A DNA stretch of 64,000 nt from Actinomycetospora succinea (GTDB taxonomy: Bacteria > Actinomycetota > Actinomycetes > Mycobacteriales > Pseudonocardiaceae): NCBI RefSeq assembly GCF_004363095.1, contig NZ_SNYO01000003.1, positions 1-64,000 on the forward strand, read 5' to 3'. The notes under the pieces are model-generated. The model did not search any database and was not told where the DNA came from. It worked only from the letters and a program-made list of their open reading frames with translations. Each line of letters begins with the position of its first letter. Position 1 is the first letter of the stretch. Positions 39,953 through 47,222 of the stretch are shown here, piece after piece. Both the position numbers and the translations under genes were made by a program.

Positions 39953-40753
39953 GTGTCAAGCCCCGACAAGGAGCAGTACGTGACCTCGCTGGCGCGGGGG
40001 CTCGCGGTGCTGCGGTCCTTCGGGCCCGACCGTCCCGAGCAGACGATCGGCCAGGTCGCCGAGGCCACCGGCCTCAGCCCGGCCGTGGCGCGCCGCTTCC
40101 TGCTGACGCTCGTCCATCTCGGGTACCTCACGCAGGTCGACCGCAGGTTCGTCCTGACACCGCAGGTCCTGGAGCTCGGCGCGTCCTACGCGGACTCGAT
40201 GAACCTGGCCGAGGTGGCCCAGCCGCACCTGCAGCACATCCGTGACGAGACGGGCGACAGCATCTCGCTCACGACGCTCTCCGGCACCGACGTGATGCAC
40301 CTCGTGCACCTGCAGACCGAACGGCTGCTCCGTTTCGCGGTGACGCAGGGCAGCCGGGTGCCCGCCTACGTGTCGGCGACGGGGCGCGCGATGCTCGCGA
40401 CGCTGCCCGACGCGCGTCTCGACGAGTACTTCGCCGCGGCGGAGCTCGCCGCGCGCACCCCGCACACCGTGGCGGACGAGAGCGGGTTGCGGGAGCAGCT
40501 GGTCCGGGTGCGGCACGAGGGCTACGCGCTCGTCGTCGACGAGCTCGACGTGGGCATCACCGTCCTCGGCGTGCCGGTGATCCCCGCCGGTTCCACCGCC
40601 GCGGCCGGGGTCAGCTGCGCGATCGCCTCCGGGCTGTGCACGCCCGAGGCGTTCGTCGCCTCCCGACTGCCTCTGCTCCAGCGCGCCGCCGACACCCTCG
40701 CCCGGCAGATCGCCCGCTCACCGGCGTTGCGGGCGTCGCTCGTCCCGACCTGA
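39953..40753 (+). CDS. IclR family regulator, PcaR/PobR-like
   Basis: A 266-residue IclR protein starting MSSPDKEQYVTSLARGLAVL. The run SLARGLAVLRSFGPDRPEQT with GLSPAVARRFLLTLVHLGYL and FVLTPQVLELGASY is characteristic of the PcaR/PobR/PcaU subgroup, which governs beta-ketoadipate or hydroxybenzoate genes. The effector domain includes GSRVPAYVSATGRAMLA and a closing GVSCAIASG. GTG 39953 is chosen at the natural N-terminus. It probably controls the divergent transporter/ligase/lyase operon in response to an aromatic-acid or dicarboxylic effector. Confidence 0.9.
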   Translation: MSSPDKEQYVTSLARGLAVLRSFGPDRPEQTIGQVAEATGLSPAVARRFLLTLVHLGYLTQVDRRFVLTPQVLELGASYADSMNLAEVAQPHLQHIRDETGDSISLTTLSGTDVMHLVHLQTERLLRFAVTQGSRVPAYVSATGRAMLATLPDARLDEYFAAAELAARTPHTVADESGLREQLVRVRHEGYALVVDELDVGITVLGVPVIPAGSTAAAGVSCAIASGLCTPEAFVASRLPLLQRAADTLARQIARSPALRASLVPT

Positions 40754-40763
40754 CGCGGCGTTC

Positions 40764-41273
40764 TCAGGTCCCGGCGTGCCCCCGCAGCAGACGGACCGCC
40801 TTCGGTCCCACGCCGTGGATGGCGAGCAGCTCGCGGTCGGACATGGTCGCGACGCGATCCATGGTCGTGATCCCGAGGTCGGCCAGCGCTCGGGTCGCCG
40901 CCCGGCCGATGGCTCGCGGGAGGTCACCCACCTCCCCCGGCTGCGCTGACGGCGCCGCGTCGGCGTTCTCCGCGATCGCCGCCGGCGCCTGAGCAGCCCA
41001 GGCCCGACGGACCCAGGCGTTGAGCTGCTGGCCGTCGATCTCGGCGAGGGCGAGACGGACACCGGTCCCGTCGACCCTCTGCGCCGCTGGACATGCGGTA
41101 ATCAGCTCCTCGGCCTCGACCGGAGGGAGCGTCAGGACCACGACCTGACCGGCCTCGAGAACCGCGAACGGCCGACCGTCGACGACGAAGGCGGGACGTC
41201 CTTGGCCGTCGGTTGTCTCCTCGGCATGTCGCAGACCGAGAGCTGTCTTCCGCAGCTGCCGCTGTGTGGTCAC
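40764..41273 (-). CDS. MmcQ/YjbR-like protein with C-terminal helix-hairpin-helix
   Basis: A 169-residue two-part protein. The first about 95 residues (LRKTALGLRHAEETTDGQGRP, then FVVDGRPFAVLEAGQVVVLTLPP and LNAWVRRAWAAQAP) resemble the MmcQ/YjbR fold. After a linker, the last about 45 residues (ALADLGITTMDRVATMSDRELLAIHGVGPKAVRLLRG) form a helix-hairpin-helix DNA-binding-type unit. The frame is open further, but GTG 41273 has TACGTT six bases upstream and no ribosome site, suggesting a leaderless start. The function is unknown; nucleic-acid binding is likely. Confidence 0.7.
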   Translation of the reverse strand: MTTQRQLRKTALGLRHAEETTDGQGRPAFVVDGRPFAVLEAGQVVVLTLPPVEAEELITACPAAQRVDGTGVRLALAEIDGQQLNAWVRRAWAAQAPAAIAENADAAPSAQPGEVGDLPRAIGRAATRALADLGITTMDRVATMSDRELLAIHGVGPKAVRLLRGHAGT

Positions 41274-41531
41274 CGGACGAACGTAGAGCTGGTAGCGGTC
41301 AGCTCCGGTCCGCCACAGAGCAATCCCGGCGGCCTGCTGCTCCCACCTGGGGCGCCGTGTCCCGACCGAGCCCTCGTCTCCGCGATGAACCAGTGCATCT
41401 CGATCACCGCTGGCCGGCGAACGCACGCTCGTCGCCGCGACGCTGTGGATCTCCGGTGGGAGGCCGTAGCGTCACGACCTTGCCGAGAGCCGCATTGTGG
41501 ATCTCTGGAGGACGAGCGCTGGGGGGCGGCT

Positions 41532-41699
41532 GTGGGTCTGGGGACACTTGCGGTGCTGTTCATCGCCGGGCGGCGATCGTGGAACCGTTCCGCCGCCGCA
41601 TCGGCGGGGGCGGGTGGCGGCGCGGAGAAGGCCAGCGTCGGGGTGACGTGGTTCCTCGTCGCGATCTTCCTCGGCATCCTGGTGGCGACCGCGTACTGA
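41532..41699 (+). CDS. possible small membrane protein
   Basis: A 55-residue frame with a hydrophobic N-terminus (GLGTLAVLFIAG), a Gly/Ala-rich middle and a clear C-terminal transmembrane helix (SVGVTWFLVAIFLGILVATAY). GTG 41532 has GGGGGGCGG about 6 nt upstream. It lies in the islet of small membrane-linked proteins before tRNA-Thr. No family recognised; coding is supported by the hydrophobic pattern and ribosome site only. Confidence 0.4.
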   Translation: MGLGTLAVLFIAGRRSWNRSAAASAGAGGGAEKASVGVTWFLVAIFLGILVATAY

Positions 41700-41781
41700 T
41701 CGTGTGGCGCTCTCTCCTCAGGGACTCGGCCGAGAATTCGAGAAAAGGATTCGACGGGGACGGGATTCGCGCGCCGGGGCG

Positions 41782-41806
41782 TTGACAGAGTCGATCTCAC
41801 TATCGT
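41782..41806 (+). promoter_or_regulatory. possible promoter of the 41906 gene
   Basis: TTGACA at 41782-41787 and TATCGT at 41801-41806 resemble -35 and -10 boxes but are only 13 bp apart, shorter than usual. TATCGT alone fits the TANNNT form, with transcription then starting about 93 bp before the ATG. Confidence 0.35.
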
Positions 41807-41905
41807 GCCGAGAACGAGGTCCCTCACCCGATCGGGTCGTAACGAGCGGGCGCCCAGCGCGATGGATGGAGCACACGCTCACTGACGTCGGGGGACAGGA
41901 ACAGC

Positions 41906-42379
41906 ATGTCGAAGTGGGATCGTCGGAATTATCAGGCCACCGTCGAGCACGACCGTTACGTGCGGAACGCCGACCGTGACCGCTGGCTCGTCGAGCACGC
42001 GGGCGTCCCGTTCCCTCCGAGCATGCTGACCGCTGCAGAGGTCCGCGCCGAGATCCACATCCGTCGACTGCACGACCAGACCTGGGAGCAGGTCCGCAAC
42101 CTCCTGATCGCCAAGTGGATTCTCGTGGCGGTGTTCTCGGGCATGTTCCTCGCGTCCGGTGTTCCGGGCCTGTTGATCGCGGGGGCAGCCGTCGCCGCCA
42201 TGTGTGTCCACCACTCGCGGGAGCGCCGCGTGTGGCACGAGCTCCACGAGCCCATGTCCGTGTCGCTGGCGCCGATTGCGGCGGACGAGGCCGCACGGAT
42301 CATCGCCGAGTGGGAGCCGCCGACGGTCGTCATCCCGGCGCAGCCTGTGGTGTCGGGGCGGGGCCGCCACGCGGCCTGA
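41906..42379 (+). CDS. hypothetical membrane protein
   Basis: A 157-residue protein. The charged N-terminal half (MSKWDRRNYQATVEHDRYVR) is followed by two adjoining hydrophobic helices (LLIAKWILVAVFSGMFLASG and VPGLLIAGAAVAAMCVHH) and a polar C-terminus. The ATG is preceded by CAGGAAC. Codons end in A or T more often than in most neighbours, suggesting acquisition from a different background. No family recognised. Confidence 0.65.
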   Translation: MSKWDRRNYQATVEHDRYVRNADRDRWLVEHAGVPFPPSMLTAAEVRAEIHIRRLHDQTWEQVRNLLIAKWILVAVFSGMFLASGVPGLLIAGAAVAAMCVHHSRERRVWHELHEPMSVSLAPIAADEAARIIAEWEPPTVVIPAQPVVSGRGRHAA

Positions 42380-42444
42380 TGAACGCCTCGAACGGGCATG
42401 GCATCCGACCTGAGCGCTGACGAGCCGTCACCAGCATCTGCTCG

Positions 42445-42975
42445 TCACGATGGCCTCTCGTCCGCCGAGGTGACGGGTGGCCGTCGCTCCGCCTGACGGT
42501 TCGGGTCCGCAAGTTCCGAGCGCATGGCCTCCCGGAGCTCGCGCCGCGGTGTGCGGGCTTGCTCTTCCGCATCGTCGAATACCGCATGTCCGGCGGGAAC
42601 CGCGCGGACGACCTCCCACAGAGCCGCGGTCGCTCGTCGCGCCGCAGCCAGCGTCGCCGTCTGCTCAGCGGTGATGAGGAGTTCGTTGTAGGCCCGGGTG
42701 AACAGCTCTCGTTCTTCGTCCCCGAACCGCCCGTCCTGGTCGGGATCGGCCTCCACAGCTTCGAGCGCGCGGGCGAGCAGTGCCTGGTACGCGACGAAGT
42801 AGCCGACGAATGTGGCTCGTCGCTCTTCCCGCAACCGCGCCCAGACCTCGTGTGCTCGTTGGGACTCGGAAGCATCCCGTTGGGCGCGCTGCGTCTGGCG
42901 AGCGCTGAGCAGGCTCGCGATCGCCGTGATGAGCACTCCACCCAAGGTTCCGACAACAGCGATCCACGCGCTCAT
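42445..42975 (-). CDS. hypothetical membrane-anchored helical protein
   Basis: A 176-residue protein with one N-terminal transmembrane helix (WIAVVGTLGGVLITAIASLL) and a long charged helical cytoplasmic region (SARQTQRAQRDASESQRAHE, then RAYNELLITAEQTATLAAARR) likely to form a coiled coil. Proteins of this layout are widespread in actinomycetes without a known role. It converges with the 41906 gene; TGACGAG/CTCGTCA (42418-42447) is a weak hairpin between them. Confidence 0.65.
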   Translation of the reverse strand: MSAWIAVVGTLGGVLITAIASLLSARQTQRAQRDASESQRAHEVWARLREERRATFVGYFVAYQALLARALEAVEADPDQDGRFGDEERELFTRAYNELLITAEQTATLAAARRATAALWEVVRAVPAGHAVFDDAEEQARTPRRELREAMRSELADPNRQAERRPPVTSADERPS

Positions 42976-43093
42976 CGGGGCTTATCCCACCCGATCCCCG
43001 TCACTGCGGCAAGAAGCCGCCGTGCCGCTCGACCGGGCTCACAGCACGCTCATCTCTGCCGGGGGTCAGGCGCGACGGTTCACACCGAGACGG

Positions 43094-43121
43094 AAAAGGC
43101 AGGCCCGGAGTGTTCCGGACC
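43094..43121 (-). terminator. intrinsic terminator after tRNA-Thr
   Basis: Read on the minus strand, GGTCCGGA-ACAC-TCCGGGCC forms an 8-bp stem (one T-G wobble) and is followed by TGCCTTTT. It lies 16 nt past the 3' end of the tRNA and is a proper rho-independent terminator. Confidence 0.75.
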
Positions 43122-43136
43122 GGCCCTCACCTGCGG

Positions 43137-43210
43137 AGCCGCCTTCGGGATTCGAACCCGAGACCTACGCATTACGAGTGCGTTGCTCTGGCCATCTGAG
43201 CTAAGGCGGC
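43137..43210 (-). tRNA. tRNA-Thr (anticodon CGT)
   Basis: A 74-nt cloverleaf on the minus strand: acceptor GCCGCCT pairs with AGGCGGC, the D arm is GCTC...GAGC, the anticodon stem ACGCA/TGCGT carries loop CTCGTAA with anticodon CGT (complement of 43174-43176), and the T arm is TCGGG-TTCGAAT-CCCGA. The discriminator is T. CCA is not encoded. It reads ACG codons, which are common in this GC-rich genome. The islet on its 3' side makes it a possible integration point, but no duplicated 3' end or integrase was found. Confidence 0.97.
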
Positions 43211-43258
43211 AGCAGGCCCGAGTCTAGGACAGGGCCCCACCGAGACGGTCGGGTGGGT

Positions 43259-43675
43259 CTACGCCGCCACGAGGAGCAGGACACCGAGCCAGACGAGCGC
43301 GACGACCTTGGCGCCCTCCAGGCCGATGTAGGCCAGGTGCGCGCGGGAGCGGGGCGCGTCCTCGCCGGCCAGGACGCGGTCGGAGCGGCGGTTGAGCACC
43401 GGCCGGACGAGGGCCAGCTGCACGATCAGGAGCACGACGAGGACGGCGGCGAGCACGCCGGGCCCCGCGGGGACGCCGGCCAGCACCAGGCCCACGATCA
43501 CCACGACCGCCAGCACGACCTCGGCGACGTTCAGCGCGCGGAAGACCAGGCGGCCGATGCCGAGGCCGATCACCGTCGTGACGCCCGGCGCGCGGAACTT
43601 CAGCGGCGCCTCGAGGAACGAGATCGCCAGCACCATGCCGAGCCACACGAAGGTCGCCGCGGTCGCCAGAGCCAC
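43259..43675 (-). CDS. small integral membrane protein
   Basis: A 138-residue protein with four hydrophobic helices: ATFVWLGMVLAISFLEAPLK, LNVAEVVLAVVVIVGLVLAG, VLAAVLVVLLIVQLALVRPV and VVALVWLGVLLLVAA. FLEAPLKFRAPGVT in the first loop is conserved in a family of actinobacterial and proteobacterial DUF proteins of this size. GTG 43675 is 2 bp after the NAT stop, so it is cotranscribed with NAT. Function unknown. Confidence 0.75.
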   Translation of the reverse strand: MALATAATFVWLGMVLAISFLEAPLKFRAPGVTTVIGLGIGRLVFRALNVAEVVLAVVVIVGLVLAGVPAGPGVLAAVLVVLLIVQLALVRPVLNRRSDRVLAGEDAPRSRAHLAYIGLEGAKVVALVWLGVLLLVAA

Positions 43676-43677
43676 GG

Positions 43678-44424
43678 TCAGGCGTCCGGTGGGTGCAGGG
43701 CCGGTGGGACGGCGTCGAGGACGATGCCGAAGGTGTCGCGGTAGATCGCGAGCTGCTCGTCGGCCGGCACGGTGCGCTCGGTGCGGGTCCCGTCGTCGTC
43801 GGTCTCGATGAGCTTCGGGCCGGAGATCGTGACGCGGCCGGTCGGGGTGAGGCGCGAGCACGTCACCTCGCGGGTGAACGGCGAGGTCGGCGACGTGCGG
43901 TGCCACCACGCCATCGGCGTGAAGTCCGCCAGCGTCCGCGGTCGCGGGTCGAGGCGGTACTGGGTCTTCTCGCCCCAGACCACGTCGAGCTCGCCGTCGG
44001 GGGCGTCGCGGACGGTGAAGACGCCGGAGCGGTCGTGCTGCTCGTCGCGGGAGTCGAGGTCGAGCGGCCCGACCGCGAACCGGCCGAAGCCGACGTCGAC
44101 GAGGACGCCGTCGACGATCAGCCCCATGTGGTCGCCGGGGAACGACAGCCCGTCGGGGGTGGCGACGCGGGCCGAGAAGCGCGTGACCCTGTAGCCGAGA
44201 CGGCCCAGCAGCCAGGCGAACGCGCCGTTGAGCTCGTAGCAGAACCCGCCGCGGCGCCGGTCGACGACCTTCTCGACCAGCGCCTCGTCCTCCAGCCGCA
44301 CGTTGTCGCGCTCGTGGATCGAGACGTTCTCGAAGGGAACGGTCTCGAGGTGACGGCGCATGAGCACGTCGAGCGGGTCGTCGGCCGTCGCACCGATCCG
44401 CGTCAGGTAGTCCGTGACGTCCAC
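43678..44424 (-). CDS. arylamine N-acetyltransferase
   Basis: Transfers acetyl from acetyl-CoA to arylamines or hydrazines. The 248-residue enzyme begins MDVTDYLTRIGATADDPL, as NATs do. The catalytic cysteine is C62 in RRRGGFCYELNGAFAWLL, the His is H99 in GDHMGL and the Asp is D110 in LVDVGFG. The frame extends to 44439, but GTG 44424 fits the family start and lies 6 nt after TATACC, as expected for a leaderless gene. It shares a palindromic -10 with the divergent nitrilase-like gene. In actinomycetes NAT genes often sit with cholesterol or aromatic catabolism; none adjoins here. Confidence 0.93.
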   Translation of the reverse strand: MDVTDYLTRIGATADDPLDVLMRRHLETVPFENVSIHERDNVRLEDEALVEKVVDRRRGGFCYELNGAFAWLLGRLGYRVTRFSARVATPDGLSFPGDHMGLIVDGVLVDVGFGRFAVGPLDLDSRDEQHDRSGVFTVRDAPDGELDVVWGEKTQYRLDPRPRTLADFTPMAWWHRTSPTSPFTREVTCSRLTPTGRVTISGPKLIETDDDGTRTERTVPADEQLAIYRDTFGIVLDAVPPALHPPDA

Positions 44425-44431
44425 CCGCCCG

Positions 44432-44438
44432 GTATACA
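44432..44438. promoter_or_regulatory. shared palindromic -10 of two divergent leaderless genes
   Basis: GTATAC (44432-44437) reads TATACA on the plus strand (44433-44438), 6 nt before ATG 44445, and TATACC on the minus strand (44436-44431), 6 nt before GTG 44424. One palindrome therefore supplies both -10 boxes, and only one polymerase could occupy it at a time. Confidence 0.6.
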
Positions 44439-44444
44439 CGGGTC

Positions 44445-45233
44445 ATGCGCGTCGCCCTCGCACAAATCCTCGCCACCGACGACCCGTCGGCGAACCTCGA
44501 GATCGTCGCCGACCACGCCGCCCTCGCCGCCCAGCAGGGCGCGACGGTCGTCGTGTTCCCCGAGGCGACGATGTGCCGGTTCGGGGTGTCGCTGACGCCG
44601 ATCGCCGAGTCGCTCGACGGCCCGTGGGCGAGCGAGGTGCGGCGCATCGCGCAGCGCAACGACGTGCTCGTCGTCGCGGGCATGTTCACCCCGACCTCGG
44701 ACGGGCGGATCACCAACACGCTGCTCGCGACCGGCCGGGGCATCGACACGGCCTACGACAAGATCCATCTGTACGACGCGTTCGGGTTCCGGGAGTCGGA
44801 CACGGTCGCGCCGGGCGCGAAGCCGACGACGGTCACCGTCGACGGGACCACCCTCGGCCTCGCGACCTGCTACGACATCCGCTACCCCGAGCTCTTCCGG
44901 GCCCTCGCCGACCAGGGCGCCACGGTAACGGTCCTGCCGGCGAGCTGGGGTGCCGGGCCGGGCAAGCTCGAGCAGTGGCAGCTGCTGGTGCGCGCCCGGG
45001 CGCTCGACGCGACGACCTTCGTGCTCGCCGCCGACCAGGCCGACCCGACGAGCCGCGGCATCGACCCGGGCAAGGCTCCCCGGGGCGTCGGCCACAGCCT
45101 GGCCGCGTCACCGTTCGGCGTGACGATCGACGAGCTGGGCGCGGAGCCGGGGCTGCTCGTGGTCGATGTCGACCCCGGGCAGATCCCCGACGTCCGCGCG
45201 ACCCTGCCGGTCCTCGCGAACCGCCGGCTCTAG
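44445..45233 (+). CDS. carbon-nitrogen hydrolase (nitrilase superfamily, Nit1/omega-amidase-like)
   Basis: A 262-residue amidase. The catalytic triad is E40 in VVVFPEATMCRFG, K106 in AYDKIHLYDAFGFRES and C142 in LATCYDIRYPELFR. The DKIHLYDAFGFRESD and TCYDIRYPEL segments are close to the Nit/deaminated-glutathione amidase and omega-amidase branch. The ATG at 45 nt after the minus-strand NAT frame has no ribosome site but a -10 six bases upstream. It ends exactly against the convergent gene at 45234. Probably metabolite repair or amide hydrolysis in the cytoplasm. Confidence 0.92.
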   Translation: MRVALAQILATDDPSANLEIVADHAALAAQQGATVVVFPEATMCRFGVSLTPIAESLDGPWASEVRRIAQRNDVLVVAGMFTPTSDGRITNTLLATGRGIDTAYDKIHLYDAFGFRESDTVAPGAKPTTVTVDGTTLGLATCYDIRYPELFRALADQGATVTVLPASWGAGPGKLEQWQLLVRARALDATTFVLAADQADPTSRGIDPGKAPRGVGHSLAASPFGVTIDELGAEPGLLVVDVDPGQIPDVRATLPVLANRRL

Positions 45234-45599
45234 TCAGGCCGGGCGGCTCAGCCAGCTCACGCGGTCCTGGTACGGCGCCAGCTGGCTGAGCAGGTGGCGG
45301 CGTGAGGCCGGGTCGGCCGTGGCCGTGAAGGCGCGGTCGCGGGTCATCCGCGCGCGCATCGCACCGGGATCGAGAACGACCACCGTCGACGCCTCGCGCA
45401 CGGCGGCGTCGAGTCCCGTCGCGCCGGCGTGGGTGGCTTCGCCTCCGACGCGGTCGGCATAGACCTGCGCGGCGGCGAGACCGGTCTCGTCGGGGCGGGC
45501 GGCCACGACGAGGACGCGTTCGGCGTCGGGGGTCTCTCGGGGGGAGGGGACGGGCAGGGCAGTCGCTGCCGGGGTGCGACCGGCGGCGCGGGTGGTCAT
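45234..45599 (-). CDS. hypothetical protein
   Basis: A 121-residue protein starting MTTRAAGRTPAATALPVPSP, with a Pro/Ala-rich N-terminus, an alternating segment AERVLVVAARPDETGLAAAQ and VREASTVVVLDPGAMRARM, and a polar tail. The hydrophobic strands followed by PDETG and DPGAM suggest a small Rossmann-like domain, but no family is recognised. ATG 45599 follows GGAG at 7 nt. It converges on the nitrilase gene with no gap. Confidence 0.6.
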   Translation of the reverse strand: MTTRAAGRTPAATALPVPSPRETPDAERVLVVAARPDETGLAAAQVYADRVGGEATHAGATGLDAAVREASTVVVLDPGAMRARMTRDRAFTATADPASRRHLLSQLAPYQDRVSWLSRPA

Positions 45600-45705
45600 C
45601 GTGAGCTCCAAGATCGTGCGCCTCGGAAGGGTCCGGCGGCGCTGTTCGTCGTACGTCCTCATAGACGCATGGGTGGCGGTTCGGTGTCGTGTGATGTCCC
45701 GCACC

Positions 45706-46536
45706 TCAGGGCAATGTGCGGTTGAGTAGATCGATCAAGGTGTCGGACGCCTCCTCGGGGAGGAAGTGGCCGGCGCCGGGCACGATGTGCAGTTGCGCCC
45801 CTGGCAACGCGTTGCGCAAAGTGCTGCCCGCCGTGCGCGGGATCCAGGTGTCCTCGGCGCCCCAGACGACGTCGGTGGGCACGGCGACCTCGCCGAGGCG
45901 GGCGACGACGTCGCGGGTGTCGTCCTCGGTGAAGCCGGCGACCTGGTCGAGGTAGCGCTGCTGCCCCTCGGGGCCGGCGTAGCGGGCGAGGTAGGCCCAC
46001 TCCGCGTCGTCCGCGAGGGCGCCGGCCACCGTCGTGCGGAGGTGGGCGGTGATCATCGCCGTGAACAGGTGGTTCGGCATCTCGCGGTAGGTGTCGAGGT
46101 GGGCGCGAACATGCTGCGTCGCCCCCGTCACCCACGGCGAGAGGACGGCGGCGTCGACGAGGACGAGCGCGCCGGCCGGGGTGCCGTGGACCAGGTGGGC
46201 GCGCAGCGTGGTCGCCGCGCCGATGTCGTGCCCGACGAGGACCGGCGCGTCGACCCCCCAGTGGTCGACGAGGGCCGCCAGCGTCCTCGCGTGGCCGTCG
46301 ACGGAGGGCCGCTCGCCGGTGGAGTCGCCGTAGGTCGGCAGGTCCCACAGGTGGACGGGGCGGTCCTGCGCGAGCGCCGGCGCGACGTGGCGCCAGAGGT
46401 ACGACCAGGACGGGGTGCCGTGCGTGAGCACGACGGGGACGCCGGGACGGTCGGCGCCGAGGACGTCGACGGCGATGGTGCCGGTGGGCAGAGCCACGCG
46501 GTCGCGCAGCGCCCAGGTCGCGAGATCGGTGGCCAC
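45706..46536 (-). CDS. alpha/beta hydrolase, haloalkane dehalogenase/epoxide hydrolase-like
   Basis: A 276-residue alpha/beta hydrolase. HGTPSWSYLWRHVAP (about 39-53) holds the oxyanion region, D104 of LVGHDIGAATTL is an aspartate nucleophile, an acid lies in VWGAEDTWIP, and the His is in GAGHFLPEE. An Asp nucleophile means an ester-intermediate enzyme such as a haloalkane dehalogenase or epoxide hydrolase rather than a serine esterase. GTG 46536 follows GAGGAGGGTCC. It is divergent from the CGNR regulator, which may control it. Confidence 0.88.
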   Translation of the reverse strand: MATDLATWALRDRVALPTGTIAVDVLGADRPGVPVVLTHGTPSWSYLWRHVAPALAQDRPVHLWDLPTYGDSTGERPSVDGHARTLAALVDHWGVDAPVLVGHDIGAATTLRAHLVHGTPAGALVLVDAAVLSPWVTGATQHVRAHLDTYREMPNHLFTAMITAHLRTTVAGALADDAEWAYLARYAGPEGQQRYLDQVAGFTEDDTRDVVARLGEVAVPTDVVWGAEDTWIPRTAGSTLRNALPGAQLHIVPGAGHFLPEEASDTLIDLLNRTLP

Positions 46537-46557
46537 GGACCCTCCTCGACAGGGTTG

Positions 46558-46598
46558 TAGTATCTGTATGAGCCTTACTCTACGAGGAGTGCGTAAGG
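46558..46598 (+). promoter_or_regulatory. promoter and leader hairpin of the CGNR gene
   Basis: TAGTAT (46558-46563) fits a -10 box. The leader CCTTACTC-TACGAG-GAGT-GC-GTAAGG (46573-46598) can fold with CCTTAC/GTAAGG and ACTC/GAGT pairing, placing the GAGGAG ribosome site partly in the stem, 2 nt before the ATG. It could equally be an operator (6-bp arms) for the divergent pair. Confidence 0.45.
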
Positions 46599-46599
46599 G

Positions 46600-47157
46600 A
46601 TGCAAGCCATCTTTGACGATTACGTCGCGGCGGCCGGGCTGACGACCGATCTCGTCAACACCGCGCCCGGCGTATGGCACGGCGAGGACCAGCTGCCGGA
46701 CGACGCCGCGGTGGCCGCCTTCGTCGGCGCCTACGGGCTGACCGGCGAGGACGACCTGGCCGGGGTGCACGAGCTCCGCGACCGGCTGCGCGCGGTGCTC
46801 GACCTGCGAGACCCGGAGGCGATCGAGCGCAGCGCGTCGGTGCTGGTCGCGCGGGGGCTGGGCTCGGTGGGCCTCGAGCCCGACGAGCGCGGGCGCCTGC
46901 AGTGGATCGCGCGGCCCGGGGCGGACGCGTCGCTCGTCGACCGGCTGGCGCTCGTCGGTGGGATCGGCGTGCTCGGGGCGCTGCGGGCGCTGGGGCCCGA
47001 GCGGTTCCGCGACTGCGCGTCGGACACGTGCTCGGGGGTCTTCATCGACACCAGCCGCCCCGGGCGGCGGCGGTACTGCATGCCCGACCTCTGCGGGAAC
47101 CGCGCCAACGTCGCGGCCTACCGCGCGCGGCAGAAGGCGAGCGGGGGGATTTCCTGA
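46600..47157 (+). CDS. CGNR zinc-finger (ABATE domain) regulator
   Basis: A 185-residue protein with an N-terminal ABATE-type helical domain (DLVNTAPGVWHGEDQLP) and a C-terminal zinc finger, FRDCASDTCSGVFIDTS then RRYCMPDLCGNRANV, giving CxxxxC...C...CGNR. This family is taken to be stress-linked transcription factors. ATG 46600. It is divergent from the dehalogenase-like hydrolase gene, which is its likely target. Confidence 0.88.
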   Translation: MQAIFDDYVAAAGLTTDLVNTAPGVWHGEDQLPDDAAVAAFVGAYGLTGEDDLAGVHELRDRLRAVLDLRDPEAIERSASVLVARGLGSVGLEPDERGRLQWIARPGADASLVDRLALVGGIGVLGALRALGPERFRDCASDTCSGVFIDTSRPGRRRYCMPDLCGNRANVAAYRARQKASGGIS

Positions 47158-47222
47158 CGTTCAACGTCAGCATGGCCCCCACGCTGGAACACGCCGGGCG
47201 ACGCTTTTGCGCAGGGCGACGG

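Noticed and set aside
42418-42447. Strong terminator between the 41906 and 42445 genes
   Set aside because: The arms are only 7 bp with a 16-bp spacer and no T-run; noted as weak in the gene entry.
43137-43210. Prophage or element attachment site at tRNA-Thr
   Set aside because: No integrase, no second copy of the tRNA 3' end and no phage genes in the window. Kept only as a possibility in the islet finding.
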